A stretch of DNA of 62,851 bases. It comes from Bacteroidota bacterium (GTDB lineage: Bacteria > Bacteroidota > Bacteroidia > Bacteroidales > Bacteroidaceae). The stretch is taken from the NCBI GenBank assembly GCA_023458215.1, contig JAEXAJ010000158.1, forward strand, positions 1 through 62,851, in the 5' to 3' direction. Position 1 is the stretch's first letter. Each line of letters starts with the position of its first letter. This document shows, in pieces, positions 36,151 through 43,779 of the stretch. The position numbers and the translations under genes are program-made. The notes under the pieces were generated by a model. It had not been told where the DNA came from and did not search any database. It saw only the letters and a list, made by a program, of their open reading frames with translations.

Positions 36151-36738
36151 GTGCGACTTATTATTATAATACAAGAAAAATACTTTGTGAGAAACGCTGT
36201 AGAAATAGCTCATTACATCCAAGAGATTGCACTGAATGACTCTCAGACTGCATTGGAGAAGCTATATGCCTGCTACTTCTATGATCTTTTGAGGTATAGT
36301 ATGATATATGTCTCCAGCGAACACGATGCAGAAGAAATTGTATCGGATACTTTCCTGACTATATGGGAAAACAGAAAAAACCTTCTCAAATTAAGTAGTT
36401 TCAATGCATATATCTATACGATAGTACGTAACAAATCAATCAGTTCTTTCCGTACTTCACATGCTCAAGATGTGAATTTAGAAAATACACCAATAGATAT
36501 ATTTGCTTATACCGACGTCACACCGGAGGATGAACTGATTTCCAAAGAGAAGGTGGCAGAGATTAATGCAGCTATTAACAGTCTGCCCAATAAGTGTAAG
36601 ATGGCTTTCAAGCTTGTCAAAGAGAATAATTTGAAGTATAAAGAAGTAGCGGAGATACTGAACATTTCGATTAAAACTTTAGAAGCGCACCTGACAACAG
36701 CAGTGAAGAAAATACGGGAGAGCTTGAAGGAAAACTGA
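36151..36738 (+). CDS. ECF-type RNA polymerase sigma factor
   Basis: Sigma-70 family ECF factor, 195 aa from GTG 36151. Region 2 includes LEKLYACYFYDLLRYSMIYV, EHDAEEIVSDTFLTIWEN and the helix FNAYIYTIVRNKSISSFR. Region 4 is INSLPNKCKMAFKLVKENNL followed by the HTH KYKEVAEILNISIKTLEAHL. A second in-frame GTG at 36187 (VRNAVEIAHYIQEIALND) is an alternative start and would give a more typical N-terminus of 183 aa; neither has an ATG. It is divergent from its anti-sigma gene and is expected to drive the SusC/D operon once FecR releases it. A strong terminator hairpin follows. Confidence 0.93.
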   Translation: MRLIIIIQEKYFVRNAVEIAHYIQEIALNDSQTALEKLYACYFYDLLRYSMIYVSSEHDAEEIVSDTFLTIWENRKNLLKLSSFNAYIYTIVRNKSISSFRTSHAQDVNLENTPIDIFAYTDVTPEDELISKEKVAEINAAINSLPNKCKMAFKLVKENNLKYKEVAEILNISIKTLEAHLTTAVKKIRESLKEN

Positions 36739-36753
36739 AAAGGAAATATTGAT

Positions 36754-36787
36754 GAAGCGTTTGGAAAAATCTTTCTCCAAACGCTTC
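36754..36787. terminator. Bidirectional terminator hairpin
   Basis: GAAGCGTTTGGA (36754-36765) pairs perfectly with TCCAAACGCTTC (36776-36787), a 12-bp stem with a 10-nt loop, between the convergent sigma and GH9 genes. Short A/T-rich tails follow on both strands. Confidence 0.8.
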
Positions 36788-36801
36788 AAAATAATCTTGA
36801 C

Positions 36802-38550
36802 TTATTTACTGCTCAAGGCATCCAGTGCCGATGCCAGTCCCACCAGCGCTGCATTCCAGTTAATCGCTATTTCGTTGGAAGCATACGAGGGTTCCGTATC
36901 TGAATAGGATTCATCAGGATAATTGGAAGCATAAGCCACTTTATCCTGTTGTCCGGGATTAGGACCACCTACCAGGAAACCGGGGATAGGCTCCTCGATA
37001 CCATCCGAGGCTGCCAGACGGTGATGTGGGTGCATGGGGCTCTTGGTACCGAAGCCGGTTACATAGCAATAACCGGTAGCATTCCGTCCGAGCATGTAGT
37101 CGGAGTTACGGTAGGCATTCGTCAGATATTCCTGATTGCCGGTCTGGAGATAGGCATAGATTAATGAAATTCCCTGATTGGCACATCCCTCGGCGATGCA
37201 GCCCCAGGAGAAATCTTTTGCTTTGTTGCCGTATGGAGAATGGAAAGAAGAAGTATCTGCGCCTGCAATGGCAGCCTCGCTATAAGCCACTAATTTCTCT
37301 TTCAGGGATTCGGCAAAGGCACGGTCGGCATCGTTCAACTCTTTTCCCGGTTGCAACCAGGCAAACACTCCTAATGCTGAAACACTGGGCCAGCCGGGAG
37401 TTTGGAACTTCTCGGGAGCCTTCTTGGCAGCATCTTCCCGATAAGCAGCTTTTCCGGTAGAGAGATAGAGTTCGGTAGCTGCCCAGAAAAACTCATCATC
37501 GGCATGATTATCTCCATAAGCTCCGGTGGTTACGGCAGGCTCGTATTCTTTGTTCAATTTATCTTGGTCATAGTAAGCCTCAGGATTCTTTTTAGCCCAA
37601 AGGTATGCCTTCTCGGCAGCGGCAATGGCACGTTTGGAGAAGCCGGGGTAATCTTTCTCGTAGGGAGCAAAAAGACGAGATGCTTGTGCCATAGCAGCGG
37701 CAAAATCAAGGGTTGCCGTAACGGATTTCTTTACCACATAGCGTTGCTTCTTGCAGTCGTCGGGCTTGATGAAACCTTCGAAAGAAGGAGTGGTGAGCTT
37801 ATGATAAACGCCGCCATCCGAAGGATCTTGCATGGTTAACATCCAATCGAGGTTATAATACATCTCGTCCAATAAATCGGGCGTTGCATTACCGCTTTCG
37901 GGGATGTTGACGGACTGACGGGCAAAATAATCGGGAAAGAGCTGATAAACACTTTGCATCAGTCCGATGGAAAATGCAGAGTTTACAATGTACTTGTTAT
38001 AATCGCCGGCATCATACCAGCCTTTGGGTGATGAGATGATGGTCCCGGCAGGGCGTTGGGGTGAAACAGCATTGGGATGTATCATTACATTAGTATCCGG
38101 ATGTCCGGCAGGACGGTTCCACTTGCCGGCATACTGTTCTTCGATAGGCATTCCTGTACGCTGGTAATAGAATGCTTTCAAGGCGGCATCTGCCAGAGGT
38201 GCCAACACTTTATCTTTCACTTCAAAAGGCACCGCAGTGCCGTTTACTTCAAGGAGATATTTTCCGGGAGTCACTATTTCGCTAAAGTCCAAAGTGGTTC
38301 GCGTCTTACCCGACCACTCGGAAACAGCAGTACTCTTTGCCTGCCCTTTCAAGACTTCTTTACCCGAAGCAGCGTCTGCTATCGTGAATTGTTCCACTAC
38401 GGCACTATCCACTACAGCCACTTTCTCTTGCGAGGGATAATAACCCAATTGATTCACTCTGATACTCTCCGCCGGCAACTTACCGGTCGACGCACCACAT
38501 GCAGCCAACATGCCGCAAATGCCTACAAGCCATAAATGCTTTTGATTCAT
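36802..38550 (-). CDS. GH9 endoglucanase-type lipoprotein
   Basis: 582-aa lipoprotein of family GH9 with canonical motifs. The start at 38550 gives MNQKHLWLVGICGMLAAC with lipobox Cys18; the 38-codon open extension upstream lacks a signal. A CelD_N Ig-like domain (IRVNQLGYYPSQEKVAVVD, about 30-115) precedes the alpha6/alpha6 barrel. Asp180 and Asp183 in GWYDAGDYNKY are the base-side aspartates, and Glu560 in SNEIAINWNAALVG is the acid. GRNATGYCYVTGFG and the HPHHR loop are also canonical. It probably cleaves beta-1,4-glucan or related links at the cell surface or in the periplasm. It is not in the ECF operon (convergent with sigma) and stands alone, beside a long non-coding tract. Confidence 0.93.
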   Translation of the reverse strand: MNQKHLWLVGICGMLAACGASTGKLPAESIRVNQLGYYPSQEKVAVVDSAVVEQFTIADAASGKEVLKGQAKSTAVSEWSGKTRTTLDFSEIVTPGKYLLEVNGTAVPFEVKDKVLAPLADAALKAFYYQRTGMPIEEQYAGKWNRPAGHPDTNVMIHPNAVSPQRPAGTIISSPKGWYDAGDYNKYIVNSAFSIGLMQSVYQLFPDYFARQSVNIPESGNATPDLLDEMYYNLDWMLTMQDPSDGGVYHKLTTPSFEGFIKPDDCKKQRYVVKKSVTATLDFAAAMAQASRLFAPYEKDYPGFSKRAIAAAEKAYLWAKKNPEAYYDQDKLNKEYEPAVTTGAYGDNHADDEFFWAATELYLSTGKAAYREDAAKKAPEKFQTPGWPSVSALGVFAWLQPGKELNDADRAFAESLKEKLVAYSEAAIAGADTSSFHSPYGNKAKDFSWGCIAEGCANQGISLIYAYLQTGNQEYLTNAYRNSDYMLGRNATGYCYVTGFGTKSPMHPHHRLAASDGIEEPIPGFLVGGPNPGQQDKVAYASNYPDESYSDTEPSYASNEIAINWNAALVGLASALDALSSK

Positions 38551-38971
38551 AGTATTACTTATTTGAATTGGACTTGCTAAAAATAAGTCTTTTCCAAATA
38601 ACCCGTGATATACAAAAGAGGAAATATAGGGAGGAAATACATTCCGATACCTCATTTTATACAATTGAGCCCTACAAGCGCCTTCACCAACCTATTACCA
38701 GCATAAGAAACAGAAGTCACTTTTTCAGCAGAATCGTCTCTTGTAGAAAATAAATGCACAAAACCTTCTTGCACGTAGTATCAGCAGCAAACCAACTTAT
38801 AGATTGAGCATTTTGACACTTTGTATTTCTATTCCGTCGAGAATGCACTATTTCCGTGCAGCTACCGGCTTTAACAGAAATACGCAAACGAAATATTGTA
38901 AGTATCAGAATACAAACAGGGTATCGAAATGCTTACATCTCTATTAAAGTGAAACAGCTCTCAGAAAGCAC

Positions 38972-39096
38972 ACTTATAGGAGTGAAAGCCAACACTTATA
39001 GGAGCGTTACTTGTAAGAAGTAATGCTTTTACCCGTAAGTAGTAACCATATCACCTATAAGTAGTAACCTTATTGCCCGTAAGTAGTAACCTTAAT
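38972..39096. repeat. Six-unit degenerate array with 22-bp period (array D)
   Basis: Unit starts at 38972, 38994, 39009, 39031, 39053 and 39075. All steps are 22 bp except the second unit, which is 15 bp. Unit heads read ACTTATAGGAG (twice), ACTTGTAAGAAG, ACCCGTAAGTAG, ACCTATAAGTAG and GCCCGTAAGTAG; the last three continue GTAACC. Most units are in direct orientation. The gradual change along the array suggests stepwise duplication and divergence. Confidence 0.85.
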
Positions 39097-39299
39097 ATTG
39101 CATAAAAGCAAGGAAAAGCGGAAGGGCATGCAGAATTAATGCATTTTAATAAGCTGTTTATCCATTATGTTCCCTAAATGGGCACTCTTTCCAAATGGCG
39201 CATGATACAAAAATCATCGGATGTATTTCTTTCTGACACAAAAACGAAGTAATCACAAACATTGTAACAAACAAGAAAGAAACTGACTTCAACATTTCG

Positions 39300-39346
39300 T
39301 TTTCTATAGAAGACGATTTGAGAGGAAAATCGTCTTCTACAGAAAA
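39300..39346. repeat. 20-bp-arm inverted repeat (hairpin)
   Basis: TTTTCTATAGAAGACGATTT (39300-39319) pairs with AAATCGTCTTCTACAGAAAA (39327-39346), 19 of 20 positions, around a 7-nt loop. There is no gene immediately upstream on the plus strand, so it is unlikely to be an ordinary terminator. Confidence 0.75.
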
Positions 39347-39450
39347 CAAGAACGCAATAAATCCACTCAATCCGTTAAAAAAAACAATGTATATCTTTTA
39401 ACCTATCCTAATAATCCGCCTTATTGTCACTTATTTAGAACCGAATTCAT

Positions 39451-39458
39451 TATCTTTG
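39451..39458 (+). promoter_or_regulatory. Promoter -7 box (TATCTTTG) of the DUF2723 gene
   Basis: TATCTTTG followed by CGCCC is a classic Bacteroidetes -7 element and start region. The TTG of TTATTGTC (39424-39426) is a possible -33 element, though the spacing is a few bases long. If used, the mRNA has a leader of nearly 200 nt that contains array E. Confidence 0.65.
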
Positions 39459-39496
39459 CGCCCTTAATAAGAGTACTGCTAGTACCCGGCATGACA

Positions 39497-39606
39497 GACA
39501 CTGGTGTCTGACGTGATAAACACTGGTGTTTGACGTGATGGACACTAGTGTCTGACGCGATAAACACTGGAGTTTGACAAGATAGACACTGGTGTCTATC
39601 AATCGG
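39497..39606. repeat. Five-unit 22-bp array with alternating dyads (array E)
   Basis: Dyad cores start at 39497, 39519, 39541, 39563 and 39585, exactly 22 bp apart: GACACTGGTGTC, AACACTGGTGTT, GACACTAGTGTC, AACACTGGAGTT, GACACTGGTGTC. The linker is TGACGTGATA or a variant. The outer base pair alternates G-C and A-T while symmetry is kept; only the fourth core has one broken pair. The array lies between the promoter box and the DUF2723 start. Confidence 0.92.
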
Positions 39607-39657
39607 ACAAAAAAGCATTGATAATAAGAGAATTAATTAATAACGTATTTCATCCGA

Positions 39658-42600
39658 ATGAAACAGTACAAAACCGTAAACAACCTGGTAGGTTGGATTA
39701 CCTTTATCATTGCAGCAACGGTTTATTGCATGACCATTGAACCCACTGCAAGCTTTTGGGACTGCCCGGAGTTTATTACCACCGGCTATAAGCTGGAAGT
39801 AGGACACCCGCCCGGCGCACCGTTCTTCATGTTAGTAGCCAACCTGTTCTCGCAGTTTGCTTCCGACGCCACGACCGTGGCCAAGATGGTGAACTATATG
39901 AGCGCCCTGATGAGTGGTGCCTGTATCTTGTTCCTCTTTTGGACAATTACCCACCTGGTGCGCAAACTCGTTATTACAGATGAAAACAATATCACGCGCG
40001 GACAGCTGATTACTGTGATGGGTAGCGGTCTGGTAGGTGCGCTGGCTTATACATTCAGCGATACATTCTGGTTCAGTGCCGTCGAAGGCGAGGTTTATGC
40101 CTTCTCTTCCCTGTTCACCGCCGTTGTATTCTGGTTGATACTGAAGTGGGAAGATGTGGCCGATGATCCTCACTCGGACCGTTGGTTGATTCTCATTGCT
40201 TACCTGACGGGGCTTAGTATCGGTGTACACTTGCTGAACTTGCTCTGCCTGCCCGCCATCGTACTGGTATATTACTACAAGAGAGTGCCCAATGCTAATG
40301 CAAAAGGCTCACTGCTGGCGTTGCTGGCTTCCTTGATACTGGTTGCGGTAGTGCTTTACGGCATCGTGCCGGGTATTGTGAAAGTAGGCGGCTGGTTCGA
40401 ATTGCTCTTTGTCAACACCTTGGGAATGTCTTTCAATAGCGGTGTCATCGTTTACATCATCCTGTTGGCAGGCTGCCTGATCTGGGGTATCTACGAAAGT
40501 TATACCGAAAAGAACAAGGCACGCATGGCATTGTCGTTCGTACTGACTATCGCTATGCTGGGTATTCCTTTCTATGGTCATGGCAACAGTTCTGTTGTAA
40601 TCGGCGTAATCGTTATTGCAGCGTTGTGGTTGTACCTCAGCCCGGGCTTGCAGGCCAAGATAAAAGAGAAATACCGCGTATCGGCACGTACACTCAACAC
40701 GTCGTTGCTCTGTACCATGCTGATTGTGATAGGATATTCTTCATACGCACTTATTGTAATCCGTTCTACCGCCAATACGCCGATGGATCAGAACTCGCCC
40801 GAAGACATCTTCACACTGGGCGAATACCTGGGACGCGAGCAGTACGGTACACGCCCGTTGTTTTACGGACCCGCTTTCTCCTCACAAGTGGCTCTCGACG
40901 TGAAAGACGGTTATTGCGAACCCCGCATTTCCTACAATGGCACCAAGTTCATTCGCAAGGAGAAAGCCGATGCCAACGAAAAGGACAGCTACGTTGAGAT
41001 ACCCGGACGCATTGAGTACGAATATGCTCAGAATATGCTCTTCCCCCGTATGTACAGCAGCGCGCATACCAACGAATACCATAGCTGGCAAGATATAAAA
41101 GGCACTGATGTACCTTACGACAAATGCGGCAACATGATTATGGTGAACATGCCTACGCAGTGGGAAAACATCAAGTTCTTCTTCTCTTACCAGCTCAACT
41201 GGATGTACTGGCGCTACTTTATGTGGAACTTCGCCGGTCGGCAGAACGATCTGCAAGGAAGCGGCGAGATAGAGCATGGCAACTGGATCACAGGTATCAG
41301 CTTCATTGATAACTGGCTTTTGGGCGATCAGACCTTGTTGCCCCAGGAATTGCAAAATAATAAGGGACACAACGTATTCTACTGTTTGCCGTTACTCCTC
41401 GGTATCATCGGTCTGCTATGGCAGGCTTACCGTGGGCAGAAGGGCATCCAGCAATTTTGGGTAGTGTTCTTCCTCTTCTTTATGACCGGTATCGCCATCG
41501 TGCTCTACCTGAACCAGACGCCGACCCAGCCACGCGAACGTGACTATGCCTACGCGGGTTCGTTCTATGCCTTCGCTATTTGGATTGGTATGGGCGTAGC
41601 GGGTATCGTCCGTCTATTGCAGGACTATGCCAAGATGAAAGAATTGCCTGCTTCGGTGATTGTTTCCGTTGTCTGCCTGCTGGTTCCTATCCAGATGGCA
41701 AGCCAAACTTGGGACGACCACGACCGTAGCGACCGCTACCTGGCACGTGATTTCGGTCAGAACTACCTGATGTCCCTGCAAGAAAGCGGCAACCCGATTA
41801 TCTATACGAACGGTGATAACGATACCTTCCCCTTATGGTACAACCAAGAGACCGAAGGTTTCCGCACCGACGCCCGTACTTGTAACCTCAGCTACTTGCA
41901 GACCGACTGGTACATCGATCAGATGAAACGTCCCGCCTACGACTCTCCTTCGTTGCCCATCACCTGGGACCGTATGGAATACGTAGAAGGAACCAACGAA
42001 TACGTCCCCATACAGCCCGACTACAAGAAGAGCATCGACGCCCTCTATGCCGAAGCCGAAAAGCAAGCATTGAACGGCAACCCCGAAGCTTTAGTCAACG
42101 TGAAGAAAGAATTCGGTGACAATCCGTACGAACTCAAGAACATCCTGAAATATTGGGTACGCAACAAGAACCAAGACCTGAAGGTAATTCCTACGGACAG
42201 CATCGTTATCAAGGTAGACAAGGAAGCCGTACGCCGCAGCGGTATGCTGATACCGGGCGACAGCATCCCCGAATATATGCACATCAAGTTGACAGATCCC
42301 AGCGGCAAACCCAAGCGCGCCCTCTACAAGAGCGAGCTTATGATGCTCGAAATGCTTGCCGAAAGCAACTGGGAACGTCCCATCTACATCGCTGTCACCG
42401 TAGGCGCCGAAAACCAGCTGGGCATGAGCAACCACTTCATCCAAGAAGGTCTTGCCTACCGCTTTACGCCATTCAACACCGACGAGACAGGTGTGAAGAT
42501 AGACTCTGAAAAGATGTACGACAACCTGATGAACAAGTTCAAGTTCGGTGGCATCGACAAAAAGGGCATCTATATCGATGAGAACGCTATGCGCATGTGT

Positions 42601-43017
42601 CACTCGCACCGCCGCATCTTCTCGCAACTCATCCAACAACTGATGCGCGAAGGCAAAAAAGACAAAGCCAAAGCCGCTTTGGATTACGCCGAAAAGATGA
42701 TACCTGCTTACAACGTAGCTTACGACTGGCAGAATGGTTCCGCACAAATGGCGGAAGCTTACTACCAACTGGGCGAAACCGCCAAAGCAGATGCCATCAT
42801 GAAAGCTCTCGCCACCAAAGCAGTGGAATACCTCACTTGGTATATGAGTCTTGATGAAAACCGCTTCGCCATCTCCACCCGTGAATTTGAATATCACTGG
42901 GCGGTACTCGATGCAGAAGTGAAAATCATGAAGAAGTACAATTCCAAACTTGCGGAAATCTACGAACCGAAAGTGGAAGAGCTGTACACGATGTATGTAG
43001 AGCGAATGAAACAATAA
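39658..43017 (+). CDS. DUF2723 (TMEM260-like) polytopic membrane protein
   Basis: 1119-aa inner-membrane protein. The N-terminal half is polytopic (about 10-12 helices within residues 1-680) and begins with the DUF2723 signature WDCPEFITTGYKLEVGHPPGAP; the acidic loop SFWDCPEF resembles the first luminal loop of lipid-linked GT-C glycosyltransferases. RERDYAYAGSFYAFAIW comes near the end of the membrane part. The C-terminal 400 residues are soluble with a TPR-like end (KKDKAKAALDYAEKMI). The eukaryotic relative TMEM260 is a protein O-mannosyltransferase, so a role in protein O-glycosylation is a reasonable inference but not proven here. It has its own promoter and a repeat-filled leader. A long foldback separates it from the deacetylase gene. 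Confidence 0.88.
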   Translation: MKQYKTVNNLVGWITFIIAATVYCMTIEPTASFWDCPEFITTGYKLEVGHPPGAPFFMLVANLFSQFASDATTVAKMVNYMSALMSGACILFLFWTITHLVRKLVITDENNITRGQLITVMGSGLVGALAYTFSDTFWFSAVEGEVYAFSSLFTAVVFWLILKWEDVADDPHSDRWLILIAYLTGLSIGVHLLNLLCLPAIVLVYYYKRVPNANAKGSLLALLASLILVAVVLYGIVPGIVKVGGWFELLFVNTLGMSFNSGVIVYIILLAGCLIWGIYESYTEKNKARMALSFVLTIAMLGIPFYGHGNSSVVIGVIVIAALWLYLSPGLQAKIKEKYRVSARTLNTSLLCTMLIVIGYSSYALIVIRSTANTPMDQNSPEDIFTLGEYLGREQYGTRPLFYGPAFSSQVALDVKDGYCEPRISYNGTKFIRKEKADANEKDSYVEIPGRIEYEYAQNMLFPRMYSSAHTNEYHSWQDIKGTDVPYDKCGNMIMVNMPTQWENIKFFFSYQLNWMYWRYFMWNFAGRQNDLQGSGEIEHGNWITGISFIDNWLLGDQTLLPQELQNNKGHNVFYCLPLLLGIIGLLWQAYRGQKGIQQFWVVFFLFFMTGIAIVLYLNQTPTQPRERDYAYAGSFYAFAIWIGMGVAGIVRLLQDYAKMKELPASVIVSVVCLLVPIQMASQTWDDHDRSDRYLARDFGQNYLMSLQESGNPIIYTNGDNDTFPLWYNQETEGFRTDARTCNLSYLQTDWYIDQMKRPAYDSPSLPITWDRMEYVEGTNEYVPIQPDYKKSIDALYAEAEKQALNGNPEALVNVKKEFGDNPYELKNILKYWVRNKNQDLKVIPTDSIVIKVDKEAVRRSGMLIPGDSIPEYMHIKLTDPSGKPKRALYKSELMMLEMLAESNWERPIYIAVTVGAENQLGMSNHFIQEGLAYRFTPFNTDETGVKIDSEKMYDNLMNKFKFGGIDKKGIYIDENAMRMCHSHRRIFSQLIQQLMREGKKDKAKAALDYAEKMIPAYNVAYDWQNGSAQMAEAYYQLGETAKADAIMKALATKAVEYLTWYMSLDENRFAISTREFEYHWAVLDAEVKIMKKYNSKLAEIYEPKVEELYTMYVERMKQ

Positions 43018-43022
43018 AGTCC

Positions 43023-43109
43023 TTAGTTATAAGTTATTAGTTATAAGTTATTTGCTTATATTCAGCGAACTCCTACAACTAATAACTTATAACTAATAAC
43101 TCATAACTA
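43023..43109. repeat. Long foldback of AGTTATAA-type repeats
   Basis: The left arm (43023-43052) is two copies of TTAGTTATAAGTTA plus TT. The right arm (43081-43109) is its inverse with one mismatch. The spacer is 28 nt. It occupies nearly the whole gap between the DUF2723 stop and the deacetylase start. A related sequence family occurs at 52375-52535. Confidence 0.85.
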
Positions 43110-43117
43110 GATCAGTA

Positions 43118-43732
43118 GTGTTTATAGAACAGCCTCCCGAGATATTTCGTAAATTATATCCCAGCGCACTTTGGAGGATGGACCCGAATGAAAAAGCCGT
43201 ATATCTGACTTTCGATGATGGCCCTATTCCCGAAGTAACACCATGGGTTCTCGATTTACTCGACAAACACGGTATTAAAGCCACCTTCTTTATGGTAGGT
43301 GACAACATACGCAAACATCCCGAAGAGTTCCGGATGGTTGTTGAACGAGGTCACCGCATCGGTAACCACACTTTCAACCATATCCGCGGATTTGAATACA
43401 GTGCCAGGAAGTACTTATCCAATACCGAGCAAGCTAATGAAGTGATGAAGACCGATTTATTCCGTCCGCCTCACGGACACATGGGTTGGGCGCAATATAT
43501 GACGCTGAAACGCAAGTATAAGATAGTGATGTGGGACTTGGTGACCCGCGACTATAGTAAGAAGCTTCGCGGGCCGCAGGTACTTGCCAATGTGATGAGA
43601 TATGCACGCAACGGTTCGATCATTACCTTTCACGACTCACTGAAGTCGTGGTGCAACGGGAACTTGCAATATTCGCTGCCAAGGGCGATAGAGTTTCTGA
43701 AAGAGGAGGGATACGAATTTAAATTACTATAA
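43118..43732 (+). CDS. Polysaccharide deacetylase (NodB/CE4 family)
   Basis: 204-aa protein with the complete CE4 fold motifs: YLTFDDGP (catalytic Asp and metal Asp), GNHTFNH (metal His pair), RPPHGHMGW, VMWDLVTRDY and IITFHDS. These metal-dependent enzymes remove N- or O-acetyl groups from GlcNAc polymers such as peptidoglycan. No signal peptide is visible, so the site of action is unclear. The start is GTG 43118 (VFIEQPPEIFRKLYPSALWRM); an internal ATG at residue 21 would cut into the domain border. It follows the DUF2723 gene in the same direction but is separated by a long foldback. Confidence 0.9.
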   Translation: MFIEQPPEIFRKLYPSALWRMDPNEKAVYLTFDDGPIPEVTPWVLDLLDKHGIKATFFMVGDNIRKHPEEFRMVVERGHRIGNHTFNHIRGFEYSARKYLSNTEQANEVMKTDLFRPPHGHMGWAQYMTLKRKYKIVMWDLVTRDYSKKLRGPQVLANVMRYARNGSIITFHDSLKSWCNGNLQYSLPRAIEFLKEEGYEFKLL

Positions 43733-43738
43733 CCCCCG

Positions 43739-43754
43739 TCCCCCCGCAGGGGGA
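43739..43754. terminator. Short GC-rich hairpin between convergent genes
   Basis: TCCCCC and GGGGGA pair around a CGCA tetraloop, 6 nt after the deacetylase stop and 26 bp before the DUF4861 stop. The stem is short and no T-run follows, so terminator function is uncertain. Confidence 0.35.
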
Positions 43755-43779
43755 GGGAGATAGTAAAGACGCATAAGGA

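Larger units (their letters stand above)
38551..39657. other. 1.1-kb non-coding tract rich in repeats
   Basis: No credible gene; the short ORFs on either strand have no start context, and some read through repeat arrays whose 22-bp unit does not preserve frame. It holds array D (38972-39096), a long hairpin (39300-39346), a promoter box (39451) and array E (39497-39606). The part from 38551 to 38970 should contain the GH9 promoter, but I see no clear TAnnTTTG box there. Confidence 0.7.

Noticed and set aside
39158..39370. 70-codon minus-strand ORF
   Set aside because: It crosses the 20-bp-arm hairpin, has no promoter or ribosome-site support and no similarity I recognise.
38972..39606. CRISPR array
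   Set aside because: Units are contiguous or nearly so without unique spacers of constant length, and no cas gene is near.
39427..39618. 63-codon minus-strand ORF in array E
   Set aside because: It reads through 22-bp repeats in a shifting frame, giving a pseudo-repetitive peptide; the 22-bp unit does not preserve a reading frame.
43023..43109. Insertion-sequence remnant ends
   Set aside because: The arms are simple tandem repeats with no transposase fragment or target duplication; a dispersed foldback explains them better.
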